From positions 4,755,501-4,819,500 of the forward strand of contig NZ_CP033932.1 of the NCBI RefSeq assembly GCF_003815975.1: a DNA stretch of 64,000 nucleotides. The letters run 5' to 3'. This DNA is from Chryseobacterium bernardetii (GTDB taxonomy: Bacteria; Bacteroidota; Bacteroidia; Flavobacteriales; Weeksellaceae). Below the pieces are notes generated by a model, which searched no databases, was not told the origin of the DNA, and saw nothing but the letters and a program-made list of their open reading frames with translations. Position numbers and translations under genes: made by a program. Of this stretch, positions 48,064-57,065 are shown in pieces; position 1 is the stretch's first letter; every line of letters starts with the position of its first letter.

Positions 48064-48864
48064 TTAAAATTTGAAGTTTTTTTCTCCTACGCGTAAATCA
48101 TTGGATTCTGCCATTTTGATAATAGCCACACCAAGGAAATTCCCTGAAATGTTCTCCGGTAAAGGAAACTGAACGACCTGATTGGTATCCGGAAGCATGG
48201 AGATAGAAATTGCGGGTAATTTTATTTCCTTCCCACTGTCTGTATCAGTGAGTTCAAACGTAACGGTGGCATCATTAACGGTGTTTCCATCATTATGAAT
48301 GCTTACTGCGACTTTTCTGTTCGCTGCATTCGCATTATTCATCTCTGAAATATTGGTAATATCCAAACTTTTTACCTGATTTCCAGGTGGAGTATAAAAG
48401 ATGTGAAGTCCCACCTCAAATAAGGTGATAATACCAATACCATTCTGAATACGCGCTTTATCTGCCTGCTGAGGAAGTTGGGTAAAAAATAACATACTGT
48501 TCGTAACAGCAGACGTTGATGCGTTTGCCGGAATCTGCATGGTTACAACAATCTCCTTTGTACTTTTTGCAGGAACTGTTACAGTGTTTTCTAAGGTAGA
48601 CATCCATGAGGCATTGGAAGTTTTTGAACTGCCAGCTTCAAGATAAACCTTATTTCCGTCTTCTTCTCTAAACCAATCTTTATAGTTGAGATTAAAAACA
48701 TAATCTTTATCCGAACTGTTTTGAAGCGTAACTGTCCGTGTCACTTTTTCTCCTGGTTTACCTGTGAAAAACAAGCGTGTAGGCGACATGGAAATACTTT
48801 GTGCCAGAAGTGAGGAAGACCCTGTAAGGATAAAGAAAATGAAAAGGTGAATAAACTTGTGCAT
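48064..48864 (-). CDS. PapD-like periplasmic chaperone
   Basis: This 266-residue protein has a signal peptide (ending SLLAQ) and two Ig-like halves. The N-terminal domain opens 'ISMSPTRLFFTGKPGEKVTRTVTLQNSSDKDYVFNL' (in parts). Its last strand 'FEVGLHIFYTPPG' matches the PapD G1 strand that ends in a FYRP-type motif. The second domain is 'VAVSIHNDGN ... VTFELTD'. It would hold pilin-like subunits before export. It lies 78 bp after the first pilin-like gene with no terminator between them. Confidence 0.65.
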   Translation of the reverse strand: MHKFIHLFIFFILTGSSSLLAQSISMSPTRLFFTGKPGEKVTRTVTLQNSSDKDYVFNLNYKDWFREEDGNKVYLEAGSSKTSNASWMSTLENTVTVPAKSTKEIVVTMQIPANASTSAVTNSMLFFTQLPQQADKARIQNGIGIITLFEVGLHIFYTPPGNQVKSLDITNISEMNNANAANRKVAVSIHNDGNTVNDATVTFELTDTDSGKEIKLPAISISMLPDTNQVVQFPLPENISGNFLGVAIIKMAESNDLRVGEKNFKF

Positions 48865-48942
48865 GGTGTAAATAGTTTAATAGTAACAGATTCTCAAAAC
48901 TACTGAAAATGTATCAAAAGGAACCTTCAAACTAAAATTTTA

Positions 48943-49488
48943 TTATAAAGCAGTCGCGGTATAAGTTACCGTTTGCGTATAAGTTCCGGCTGGTTTACCT
49001 AACATATCAGAAGATGATGATTTGACTGCTGGAATGATGTAGTCCAGATTCAGTGTTAATGCACTTCCAAGAGGAGCATTGGCCACTAAGGTTCTTTCTC
49101 CTGGAGATAAAACCACATCGTTTTTTGTTCCGCCCATATTTCCAGGAGCTGCTGCAGCTTTGATTGTCAAAACATCTGCAGGAATTGAGTTTGAACCATT
49201 GACGAAAGTCGGGCCACCTGCTTTTACCTTTACATTAAAGTTCTTTGTGGAAGTAACTTTTAAAGAGTTGGTTTTAGTAATCGCTTGATCAGAATTATAG
49301 TCTGCTGCAGTAACATAGTTAAAGACAACTGTACCACCACTTGCAGTACTTCCTGCGTCCATAGAGATTACATCGTTCAGGGTAATGCTTACGGTATTGG
49401 TTGCGGTTGTATTTTGAGCTTGAACATGATTAGTTCCTAGTATGATCTCTCCAATAGTTAAGGTTATGATTGCGATTTGTTTTGTCAT
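48943..49488 (-). CDS. pilin-like secreted protein, paralogue 1
   Basis: This 181-residue protein has a signal peptide (MTKQIAIITLTIGEIIL ... VQAQN) and a beta-rich mature domain. The C terminus GTYTQTVTYTATAL resembles the final strand of chaperone/usher pilins. It is about 80% like the next two paralogues but differs mid-protein ('SGGTVVFNY', 'LSPGERTLVAN'). It is the only paralogue leading directly into the chaperone gene. Its own promoter cassette is at 49489-49620. Confidence 0.75.
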   Translation of the reverse strand: MTKQIAIITLTIGEIILGTNHVQAQNTTATNTVSITLNDVISMDAGSTASGGTVVFNYVTAADYNSDQAITKTNSLKVTSTKNFNVKVKAGGPTFVNGSNSIPADVLTIKAAAAPGNMGGTKNDVVLSPGERTLVANAPLGSALTLNLDYIIPAVKSSSSDMLGKPAGTYTQTVTYTATAL

Positions 49489-49620
49489 GGCAGTAATATT
49501 TAATTGTTATTCTTGTTTAATTGTTCTCTTTGAACACTACAAATCTACAGCAGGGATAAAAGCTTCTTTGTAGTGGAAAACGGAAGTTCATGTAGTAAAA
49601 TAACTACACCGTTTATTCAT
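49489..49620 (-). promoter_or_regulatory. promoter cassette A (pilin paralogue 1)
   Basis: The cassette holds palindrome TGTAGT-N6-ACTACA (49591-49608) and paired sites CACTACAAA (49535-49543) and TTTGTAGTG (49567-49575). A -7 box TAGATTTG (49540-49547, minus strand) overlaps the first of these. No TTG -33 is seen, so an activator is likely needed. The same layout is in cassettes B and C. Confidence 0.6.
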
Positions 49621-49631
49621 ATGGATTAAAT

Positions 49632-49660
49632 AGCCCTCAACACTTAAAAGTTTGAGGGCT
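49632..49660 (-). terminator. terminator of pilin paralogue 2
   Basis: The stem AGCCCTCAA/TTGAGGGCT follows the stop at 49681 by about 20 bp on the minus strand. It is related to the hairpins at 50375 and 51260. Confidence 0.6.
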
Positions 49661-49680
49661 TATTATAATTGCTGTGTTTT

Positions 49681-50226
49681 TTATAAAGCAGTCGCGGTAT
49701 AAGTTACCGTTTGCGTATAAGTTCCGGCTGGTTTACCTAACATATCAGAAGATGATGATTTGGCTGCTGGAATGGTGTAGTCCAGATTCAGTGTTAATGC
49801 ACTTCCAAGAGGAGCATTGGCTACTAAAGTCTGATCCGTTGCAGATAAAACTACTGCGCTTTTTGTTCCACCCATGGTTCCGGCAGCTGTAGCTGCTTTG
49901 ATCGTCAAAACATTTACAGGAATTAAGTTGGTTCCATTCATAAAGTTAGCACCCCCTGCTTTTACTTTAATATTAAAGTTCTTTGTGGAAGTCACTTTTA
50001 AAGAATTAGCTTTAGTAATCGTTTGATCAGAATTATAGTCTGCTGCAGTAACATAATTAAAGTCAACCGTATTACCAATTGCAGTACTTCCTGCATCAAT
50101 AGAGATTACATCATTCAGGGTAATGTTTACGGTAGTGGTTGCAGTTATATTTTGAGCTTGAACATGGTTAGTTCCAAATATGATTGCTCCAATAGTTAAG
50201 GCTGTGATTAAGATTTGTTTTTTCAT
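49681..50226 (-). CDS. pilin-like secreted protein, paralogue 2
   Basis: This 181-residue protein is nearly identical to paralogue 3 from about residue 29 to the end. The signal peptides differ (MKKQILITALTIGAIIFG here), as does one residue before GKPAGTYTQ (Met for Ile). Secreted by Sec, it has the same terminal strand as the others. It has its own promoter (cassette B) and terminator (49632-49660), so it is expressed as a single gene. Confidence 0.75.
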   Translation of the reverse strand: MKKQILITALTIGAIIFGTNHVQAQNITATTTVNITLNDVISIDAGSTAIGNTVDFNYVTAADYNSDQTITKANSLKVTSTKNFNIKVKAGGANFMNGTNLIPVNVLTIKAATAAGTMGGTKSAVVLSATDQTLVANAPLGSALTLNLDYTIPAAKSSSSDMLGKPAGTYTQTVTYTATAL

Positions 50227-50360
50227 GATGGTAATATTTTATTGTTATTTTTTACTTAATTGTTCCTTTTGAACACTACAAATCTACAGCGACGATAAAA
50301 GTTTCTTTGTAGTGGAAAAAGGAAGTTCATGTAGTAAAATCACTACACGGTTTATTCATT
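50227..50360 (-). promoter_or_regulatory. promoter cassette B (pilin paralogue 2)
   Basis: The layout is as in cassette A: TGTAGT-N6-ACTACA (50330-50347), CACTACAAA (50274-50282), TTTGTAGTG (50306-50314) and -7 TAGATTTG (50279-50286, minus strand). The distance to the gene start is also conserved. Confidence 0.6.
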
Positions 50361-50374
50361 TGATTTAAAAAGAA

Positions 50375-50407
50375 AAGCGCTCAATACTTTGGAAGTACTG
50401 AGGGCTT
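50375..50407 (-). terminator. hairpin upstream of cassette B
   Basis: The stem is AAGCGCTCAATACTT paired with AAGTACTGAGGGCTT, with two mismatches. It lies between paralogue 3 and cassette B. Confidence 0.5.
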
Positions 50408-50505
50408 ATAAATTCCTGTTATACCATAGATTCTGCCTTACAGCTGACAGATACTTATTCCCTGATTTTGAATTTCTCTATAACGGTATCAATACACACA
50501 AAATC

Positions 50506-50527
50506 AAAGGCCTCCTGAGGAAGCCTT
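50506..50527 (-). terminator. terminator of pilin paralogue 3
   Basis: The short hairpin AAGGCCTCC-tga-GGAAGCCTT lies about 43 bp past the stop at 50570. Confidence 0.4.
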
Positions 50528-50569
50528 CGAAACACCAAATCACAAAATATTAATATGAAAAAAATTAAC

Positions 50570-51115
50570 TTATAAAGCAGTCGCTGTATAAGTTACTGTT
50601 TGCGTATAAGTTCCGGCTGGTTTACCTAAAATATCAGAAGATGATGATTTGGCTGCTGGAATGGTGTAGTCCAGATTCAGTGTTAATGCACTTCCAAGAG
50701 GGGCATTGGCTACTAAAGTCTGATCCGTTGCAGATAAAACTACTGCGCTTTTTGTTCCACCCATGGTTCCGGCAGCTGTAGCTGCTTTGATCGTCAAAAC
50801 ATTTACAGGGATTAAGTTGGTTCCATTCATAAAGTTAGCACCCCCTGCTTTTACTTTAATATTAAAGTTCTTTGTGGAAGTCACTTTTAAAGAATTAGCT
50901 TTAGTAATCGTTTGATCAGAGTTATAATCTGCTGCAGTAACATAGTTAAAGTCAACTGTATTACCAATTGCAGTACTTCCTGCGTCAATAGAGATTACAT
51001 CATTCAGGGTAATGTTTACGGTAGTGGTTGCAGTTGTATTTTGAGCTTGAACATTGCTAGTTCCTAATATGATTGCTCCAATAGTTAAGGCTGTGATTGC
51101 TATTTGCTTTGTCAT
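50570..51115 (-). CDS. pilin-like secreted protein, paralogue 3
   Basis: This 181-residue protein has signal peptide MTKQIAITALTIGAIILG. Its mature part is almost the same as paralogue 2, which points to recent duplication or gene conversion. The terminal strand is GTYTQTVTYTATAL. Promoter cassette C is upstream. Confidence 0.75.
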   Translation of the reverse strand: MTKQIAITALTIGAIILGTSNVQAQNTTATTTVNITLNDVISIDAGSTAIGNTVDFNYVTAADYNSDQTITKANSLKVTSTKNFNIKVKAGGANFMNGTNLIPVNVLTIKAATAAGTMGGTKSAVVLSATDQTLVANAPLGSALTLNLDYTIPAAKSSSSDILGKPAGTYTQTVTYTATAL

Positions 51116-51247
51116 GATAGTAATATTTAATTGTTATTCTTGTTTAATTGCTCTCTTTGAACACTACAAATCTACAGCGGGGATAAAAGCTTCTTTGTAG
51201 TGGAAAACGGAAGTTCATGTAGTAAAATAACTACACGGTTTATTCAT
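51116..51247 (-). promoter_or_regulatory. promoter cassette C (pilin paralogue 3)
   Basis: TGTAGT-N6-ACTACA (51218-51235), CACTACAAA (51162-51170), TTTGTAGTG (51194-51202) and -7 TAGATTTG (51167-51174, minus strand) are at the same spacing as in A and B. Confidence 0.6.
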
Positions 51248-51259
51248 ATGCTTAAATAG

Positions 51260-51296
51260 AAAAGCCCTCAACACTTTTGAAGTGTTGAGGGCTTTT
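51260..51296. terminator. terminator of pilin paralogue 4
   Basis: A perfect 17-bp stem (AAAAGCCCTCAACACTT and its complement, loop TTG) lies 21 bp past the stop at 51318. Confidence 0.8.
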
Positions 51297-51317
51297 CTAT
51301 TTAAAAACTGGTATTAT

Positions 51318-51860
51318 TTACAATGCTGTGGCAGTATAAGTTATTTTTTGGGTATAGGTTCCCTGTGGTTTTCCCAACAGTATCTTGGATGCTTTTTCCG
51401 CCGAAATAAAGTAGGCAATATTTAAAGACTGTTTAGTACCTAAACTTGCATTGCTCACCAACACCTGATCTGTTGCAGATAAAGTGACCTCATTCAGGGT
51501 TCCCGTCAAACTCCCGCCCGGTATTGCTTTTATCTGTAAAATATCTACAGGAATTACATTGGCTCCGCTTACAAAGTGTGTCCCTTCAGATTTTACTTTT
51601 ACATCAAAGTTTTTGGAGGAAATAATGACTAAACTGTTGGGAATGGTCACATTTTTCGATGAATTATAGTCTTTTGTGCTCCCATAACTAAAATCTACAG
51701 CGCCTTTTGATGCAACAGTACCAATGTCCATTGCAATAACATCCGATAAAATAATATTTACTGATGTACTCACCTGCTCTGAATTTTGTGCCATAAGCTG
51801 GTTGGTTCCTAAGGCATTTGCCCCCAGAGACAGTGCAGCGATAAAGATTTGTTTTTTCAT
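51318..51860 (-). CDS. pilin-like secreted protein, divergent paralogue 4
   Basis: This 180-residue protein has signal peptide MKKQIFIAALSLGANALG. It keeps the family frame ('VNIILSDVIAMDIGT', 'LVIISSKNFDVKVKSEGTHFV', 'LNIAYFISAE', terminal GTYTQKITYTATAL) but differs at many positions. It lacks the promoter cassette of the other three and is the outermost gene. It could be an anchor or minor subunit; this is inference from position only. Confidence 0.72.
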   Translation of the reverse strand: MKKQIFIAALSLGANALGTNQLMAQNSEQVSTSVNIILSDVIAMDIGTVASKGAVDFSYGSTKDYNSSKNVTIPNSLVIISSKNFDVKVKSEGTHFVSGANVIPVDILQIKAIPGGSLTGTLNEVTLSATDQVLVSNASLGTKQSLNIAYFISAEKASKILLGKPQGTYTQKITYTATAL

Positions 51861-52106
51861 GATTAATAAATTAAAGAGCTGTAATAAAATATTGTCATTA
51901 AAAACTAACTATAAATTTAACAACATTATCTGACATTACCAAAGCATTTTTTTAAGTATTGCCATCATAAAGTTTACAGATATTCAATCTAATAGAGTTC
52001 GTTTTTATTGAGACTTTTCCAGAAAATTATTATGTCTTCAATTGTGATAATAGAGAAAGTAACAGGTTATCAAGTTATATAGAACAATGTCTCATTAGCG
52101 AAACGA

Positions 52107-54233
52107 TCAGCCAAGCTGTACCTGAAAGTCATCACTCAAAGTCAGAATACCTTCTGTAAGGCCTTCCGGATGAGCGCTAAATCCTTTCAATTTTGAGGTT
52201 TTCCCTTTTAAAACAAGGTCTAAAAGCTGCTTATCAGATAATTTTTTCCCGAAGATTTCAAAAGTAATCTTAAATCCGCAGTTTTTGAAGTCAGAACAAC
52301 CAACAGCGGTTTTACCTTTAATCAGGGTATGTTCCTTACACTTCGGACACTTTGTTTCTTCCCAGGACTGGAGTTCTTTCTTCTGGGCAGGTTCTCTTTT
52401 TTTCTTTTCCTTTACCTCTTCTTTTTCTTCGTCCTGCAGGGTAATTACTTTTCCTTTTCCATAAACAACTTTATCAGTGAGTTCTGTTACCATCTGGATC
52501 AGTTCTTCTTTGAAAAGGTTCGCTTCATACTCACCTTTTTCAATCTTACGAAGTTTAGATTCCCATTCACCTGTAAGTTCCGGGCTCTTTAAAAGTTCGT
52601 CCTCAATGGTATCGATAAGCTGAATTCCTGTTTGGGTGGCGATCAGATTTTTTCTTTTCTTTTCAATATATTTTCTTTTGAAAAGGGTTTCAATGATGTT
52701 CGCCCGGGTAGATGGCCTTCCGATCCCGTTGTTCTTGAGCATTTCACGTAATTCTTCATCCTCAACCTGTTTTCCGGCAGTTTCCATGGCTCTCAGCAAG
52801 GTTGCTTCTGTATAAGGTTTTGGCGGGGTGGTTTTTCCCTGGTGGATCATTGGATCGTGTGGCCCTGTTTCTCCTACAATAAATTCAGGAATGGTCTGTT
52901 CTTCCTCCTTTTCTTTTTCCTTATCGGTAGATTCTTCTTTGGGTTCTTTGGCATAAACGGTTCTCCATCCCGGCTCCAGGATTTGTCTTCCACTGGTTTT
53001 GAAAGGGATGGTTCCCACTTTTCCTTCTACAAGGGTATTTGAAATTTTACATTCCGGATAAAAAACAGCAATAAAGCGTTTCGCAATCAGGTCATAGATA
53101 AGCTTTTCTTCCCTGCTCAGGTTTTGAGAAGGCGGCACTTCTGTAGGAATGATCGCATGGTGATCGGTTACTTTGGTATCGTCAAATACTGCTTTCGATT
53201 TTGGAATCGGAGCTTCCAGCAAAGGAGCAATCAATTCCTGATACGGATACATTTTTCGAAGAATACCTTCTATTTTCGGATATAAACTATCTGATAAGTA
53301 GGTTGTATCCACACGCGGATAGGTTACATGCTTCTTTTCATAAAGACTCTGCACATAATTCAGTGTATTTTCTGCAGAATAGCCATATTTTTTGTTGGCT
53401 TCTACCTGTAACCCGGTTAAGTCGAAAAGTCTTGGATTCTTTTCTTTTCCTTCTTTAATTTCGAAAGAAACGATCTCAAAAGGGTTTACTTTAAGGTATT
53501 CCAGCCCTTTTTCTGCTCTTTCTAGTGTTTTCAGACGATCAATTGCTGCATTGAAAATTACATCACGGTATTTGGTTTTCAGTTCCCAATATTCTTCTGT
53601 GGTAAAGGCATCAATTTCTTTCTGGCGCTGCACCAGCATAGCCAACGTAGGGGTCTGTACCCTTCCGATGGAAAGTACCGCTTTATTCCCCCCAAATTTT
53701 TTGGTGAAAAGCCTTGTTGCATTAATTCCCAATAACCAATCTCCAATAGCCCTGGCATTTCCGGCCAGATAGAGATTTTTATAATCTTCCGCAGGCTTCA
53801 GGCTTGCAAAACCTTCTTTGATGGCATCTTCCGTTAATGAAGAAATCCATAAACGCTGAACGGGCTTGTTGCATTTTGCTTTCTGCAGTACCCAACGCTG
53901 GATGAGTTCTCCCTCCTGCCCGGCATCCCCGCAGTTAATGACCTCATCACATTCCTCCACTAATTTTTCGATAACTTTAAACTGGGTTTCCACGCCTTTA
54001 TTCGGGATAAGCTTGATACCAAAACTGCTGGGAATAATAGGTAATGAAAATAAGTTCCAGGATTTGAACTGCGGACTGTAATCGTGAGGTTCTTTTAAGG
54101 TACAAAGATGTCCGAACGTCCATGTTACGCAATAGCCGTTCCCTTCCATATAGCCTTGTTTAGATGTGGTAGCACCTAATACTTTGGCGATATCTCTGGC
54201 AACACTTGGTTTTTCGGCAATACATAATTTCAT
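52107..54233 (-). CDS. topB: DNA topoisomerase III
   Basis: This type IA topoisomerase of about 708 residues has a Toprim start 'MKLCIAEKPSVARDIAKVLGA' with 'NCGDAGQEGELIQRW'. The active-site Tyr region is 'VTYPRVDTTYLSD', with 'NGIGRPSTRANIIETLFKRKYI' after it. A C-terminal zinc-finger-like Cys motif is 'ETKCPKCKEHTLIKGK ... CSDFKNCGF'. It relaxes and decatenates DNA. Start at the inner Met (54233) follows the family. Confidence 0.93.
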   Translation of the reverse strand: MKLCIAEKPSVARDIAKVLGATTSKQGYMEGNGYCVTWTFGHLCTLKEPHDYSPQFKSWNLFSLPIIPSSFGIKLIPNKGVETQFKVIEKLVEECDEVINCGDAGQEGELIQRWVLQKAKCNKPVQRLWISSLTEDAIKEGFASLKPAEDYKNLYLAGNARAIGDWLLGINATRLFTKKFGGNKAVLSIGRVQTPTLAMLVQRQKEIDAFTTEEYWELKTKYRDVIFNAAIDRLKTLERAEKGLEYLKVNPFEIVSFEIKEGKEKNPRLFDLTGLQVEANKKYGYSAENTLNYVQSLYEKKHVTYPRVDTTYLSDSLYPKIEGILRKMYPYQELIAPLLEAPIPKSKAVFDDTKVTDHHAIIPTEVPPSQNLSREEKLIYDLIAKRFIAVFYPECKISNTLVEGKVGTIPFKTSGRQILEPGWRTVYAKEPKEESTDKEKEKEEEQTIPEFIVGETGPHDPMIHQGKTTPPKPYTEATLLRAMETAGKQVEDEELREMLKNNGIGRPSTRANIIETLFKRKYIEKKRKNLIATQTGIQLIDTIEDELLKSPELTGEWESKLRKIEKGEYEANLFKEELIQMVTELTDKVVYGKGKVITLQDEEKEEVKEKKKREPAQKKELQSWEETKCPKCKEHTLIKGKTAVGCSDFKNCGFKITFEIFGKKLSDKQLLDLVLKGKTSKLKGFSAHPEGLTEGILTLSDDFQVQLG

Positions 54234-54458
54234 GAACTCGGGTTTAATGAAGGAGTGCAAAAATCGGGATTTTTTTTGGATTTTGCTAATTTTAGTTTGA
54301 AGCCGGGAAAGGAAAGAAGAAAGTTGCCTGGTTTGTAAATGACCATTATTTTCATCTTTTTTGAAATTACATTATGCAAAAAAGCCCCCTTAAAAAAGAG
54401 GGCCGGATCAACAATATTAATGAAACTAGTTCATTATTCTTTTTTATCAGAAATTTTC

Positions 54459-55334
54459 TCACATCGTCATAGGAACTTCCATAAGAAGAATTTCTGTGTT
54501 TTCTTTGGTGGCTTTTATATTTAAATCTTTAATATCCCATACTCCGAAACCATCTCTTTCGCTTATTTGCTGACCTTCGATTTTGGCGCTTCCTTTAATG
54601 ATAAAGGCATAAACTCCGTTTCCTTTCTTTCGGATCTGATAGTTAATCTCTTTTCCCTGGTCAAAAGTTCCCAGGTGAAACCACGCATCCTGGTGAATCC
54701 AAACGCCTTCATCATCAGCATTTGGGGAAAGAATCTGCTGGAATTGGTTATGGCTTTTTGTTTTATCTAAAGTAATCTGATCATATCTTGGCGTTACATT
54801 CCTTTTTTTAGGATACACCCAGATCTGAAGAAATTTCACCAACTGATCACTGTTTTTATTGAACTCACTGTGCATGATTCCTGTTCCGGCACTCATCACC
54901 TGGATATCTCCACTTTTGATAACAGCTGTATTTCCCATGCTGTCTTTATGCTCCAGATCACCTTCTAAAGGAATACTGATGATTTCCATATTATCATGGG
55001 GATGGGTTCCGAAACCCCGGCCTGCTTCTACTCTGTCATCGTTCAAAACCCTCAATACTCCGAAGTGCATTCTTTCGGGATTATAGTAATTGGCAAAACT
55101 GAAGGTATGCTGGCTCAATAACCAGCCATGATCTGCCTTTCCTCTTGAATCTGCTTTATGAATAACAGAATTTTCTTTAATTTTCGAGTCTGTATTAGGC
55201 AAATGATTATATCCTATGGGCTCTAGCGGCTCTATTTCGTCAATTTCATTTTGCATGGTATTTCCCAGAGAAGCAGATGCTACAAACATTCCTGTTCCGA
55301 GTAACCCTTTTTTTAAAAAATCTTTTCTGTTCAT
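54459..55334 (-). CDS. pirin-family protein
   Basis: This 291-residue bicupin has pirin motifs: 'SRGKADHGWLLSQHTFSFANYYNPERMHFG' (in parts), metal ligands in 'GTHPHDNMEIISI' and 'GTGIMHSEFN'. An N-terminal hydrophobic stretch (MNRKDFLKKGLLGTGMFVAS) resembles a Tat or Sec leader. Related YhhW proteins have quercetin dioxygenase activity. Its promoter carries a 22-bp palindrome identical to that of the dioxygenase operon. Confidence 0.88.
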   Translation of the reverse strand: MNRKDFLKKGLLGTGMFVASASLGNTMQNEIDEIEPLEPIGYNHLPNTDSKIKENSVIHKADSRGKADHGWLLSQHTFSFANYYNPERMHFGVLRVLNDDRVEAGRGFGTHPHDNMEIISIPLEGDLEHKDSMGNTAVIKSGDIQVMSAGTGIMHSEFNKNSDQLVKFLQIWVYPKKRNVTPRYDQITLDKTKSHNQFQQILSPNADDEGVWIHQDAWFHLGTFDQGKEINYQIRKKGNGVYAFIIKGSAKIEGQQISERDGFGVWDIKDLNIKATKENTEILLMEVPMTM

Positions 55335-55394
55335 ATCTCAATTGGTATTTGTTTGTTTTGATATGACAAATTTAGACCAATGAAAGGAGCTGTA

Positions 55395-55416
55395 CATTTA
55401 ACTAGTTTAATAAATG
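55395..55416. promoter_or_regulatory. operator shared with the dioxygenase operon, pirin copy
   Basis: CATTTA-N10-TAAATG, 22 bp, lies 61 bp before the pirin start and just upstream of a -7 box TAAATTTG. It is identical in all 22 bp to the site at 61828-61849. Confidence 0.65.
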
Positions 55417-55460
55417 ACCTGAAGAAGAATATTTTTTTCCCGATGCAATTTTATTTTTAT

Positions 55461-56219
55461 TTAAACCAATTCCATTGCTTTGGCCAGTCTGTAAGCTTCA
55501 ATTGAGTTCTTTACCTGCAGCTTCTGAAGAATATTTTGCCGATGTCTGTTGACAGTATTCAAGCTGATTTCAAGTGACTCTGCAATTTCTTTACTCATTT
55601 TTCCATGAGCGATCATCAACAGCACCTCTTTCTCCCTTGCCGATAACAGATCTCTATATTTAAATTCATTATAATACAGTGTAGTGCCATTCATAGAATT
55701 AATAATGACCCCATTCTCGTGAAGCAGGGTATTCACATTGTTTCCGGATACATTATAAATACAAAGTGCCAGTCTCACATTCTCTTCCTCTACAGCATAG
55801 AACATCCGGTGCAATACCGTGAGATATTCCCCTGAACGGCTGCGCATTCTAAGGTTAACAGCCATATAATAATCCATCCGTTCAGCCATGGGAATCTCTT
55901 TCAAAAAATGAAAAAAATAATGTTCCAGAATCTGCTTTTTTCTTACATCTTCAGGGTGCATTTTATTAAGGATATCATCTTCCCATATAGAAGAGATCTC
56001 TGTTTCTTCCCCCCTACGATCATCCCCGATCAGCGAGCTCATACCGCCATAGTGAATGACACTTTTTCTGGTTTTAAGGTCTGTCAAAACACAGATCGCA
56101 TTTTCAATTTCAGAATACATTTTTGCAATCGTCCGGTATTTTAGCCAGATCCCGGAGACGCCTTCATTTTCAAAAGACTGGTTTAATAACGCTTTATCAA
56201 GCTTAGCTTTAATATTCAT
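55461..56219 (-). CDS. PAS-like/LuxR-type transcriptional regulator
   Basis: This 252-residue protein has an N-terminal sensing region without a receiver Asp (PAS-like by length). A C-terminal LuxR helix-turn-helix follows ('LSAREKEVLLMIAHGKMSKEIAESLEISLNTVNRHRQNILQKL', in parts). It is divergent from the DUF1349 gene. The target is unknown. Confidence 0.85.
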   Translation of the reverse strand: MNIKAKLDKALLNQSFENEGVSGIWLKYRTIAKMYSEIENAICVLTDLKTRKSVIHYGGMSSLIGDDRRGEETEISSIWEDDILNKMHPEDVRKKQILEHYFFHFLKEIPMAERMDYYMAVNLRMRSRSGEYLTVLHRMFYAVEEENVRLALCIYNVSGNNVNTLLHENGVIINSMNGTTLYYNEFKYRDLLSAREKEVLLMIAHGKMSKEIAESLEISLNTVNRHRQNILQKLQVKNSIEAYRLAKAMELV

Positions 56220-56361
56220 TGTATGGTTATTTCTAACTATTGAATTCTGTTTTTGGGGAATTTACCTTTGTAAATATAGATTTTTTAATGGTCATTCAAT
56301 GAAACGGAACATCAGTTTCAAGCAATAACCTTCTGTTTTATACTAAACTTTATATTTTTTA

Positions 56362-57018
56362 ATGAAAAAATTATTATTAGCGACCTCTCTGTCTTTCATG
56401 ACGGGGTTTCTGCATGATGTCAGAGCACAGCGTTTAGAGAAAATGAATTGGTTCAATGAGCCTGAAAAATGGGAAATAAAAGACAATTCATTATTGATGT
56501 TCGTTACTCCGCAAAGTGACTATTGGCGGATTTCTCATTATGGATTTACGGTGGATGATGCTCCGTTTTATTATTCTACCTATGGTGGGGAATTTGAAGT
56601 TAAAGTCAAAATTACAGGTGATTACAAAGCCCGGTTTGATCAGATGGGGCTGATGCTTCGTACAGATCATCAAAATTATATCAAATTTGGAATTGAATAT
56701 GTAGATGGAAAATATAACTTAAGTACTGTAGTTACCCACACCACAAGTGACTGGAGTGTAATAGAACTTAAAGAAAAACCACAGGCTGTATGGATCAAGG
56801 CAATCAGACGTTTGGATGCTGTTGAAATCTTCTACTCTTTTGATGACAAGAATTATATTATGATGAGAAATGCTCATCTGCAGGACAATACGCCCGTTAT
56901 GGTAGGCTTGATGGCTGCCTGTCCGGATGGAAATGGTTTCAATGCAAAATTCGAACATTTTCAGATCAAACACCTTCCTGATCAGAGAAGACTGGAGTGG
57001 CTGAATAAAAATAAATAA
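56362..57018 (+). CDS. secreted DUF1349 protein
   Basis: This 218-residue protein has a short signal (MKKLLLATSLSFMTGFLHDVRAQ). DUF1349 features follow ('MNWFNEPEKWEIKDNSLLMFVTPQSDYWR', 'DQMGLMLRTDHQNYIKFGIEYVDG', 'VGLMAACPDGNGFNAKFEHFQI'). The fold is concanavalin-like. The function is unknown, perhaps carbohydrate binding. Confidence 0.82.
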   Translation: MKKLLLATSLSFMTGFLHDVRAQRLEKMNWFNEPEKWEIKDNSLLMFVTPQSDYWRISHYGFTVDDAPFYYSTYGGEFEVKVKITGDYKARFDQMGLMLRTDHQNYIKFGIEYVDGKYNLSTVVTHTTSDWSVIELKEKPQAVWIKAIRRLDAVEIFYSFDDKNYIMMRNAHLQDNTPVMVGLMAACPDGNGFNAKFEHFQIKHLPDQRRLEWLNKNK

Positions 57019-57065
57019 GGTCTGACCCTTGTCAAGATTTAAAACTTTGGTAAGGGTTGGTATTT

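Noticed and set aside
48943..51860. FimA/Mfa1-type (type V) pilins
   Set aside because: They lack the lipoprotein signal and Arg-gingipain-type processing site of that family; the terminal strand looks more like chaperone/usher pilins.
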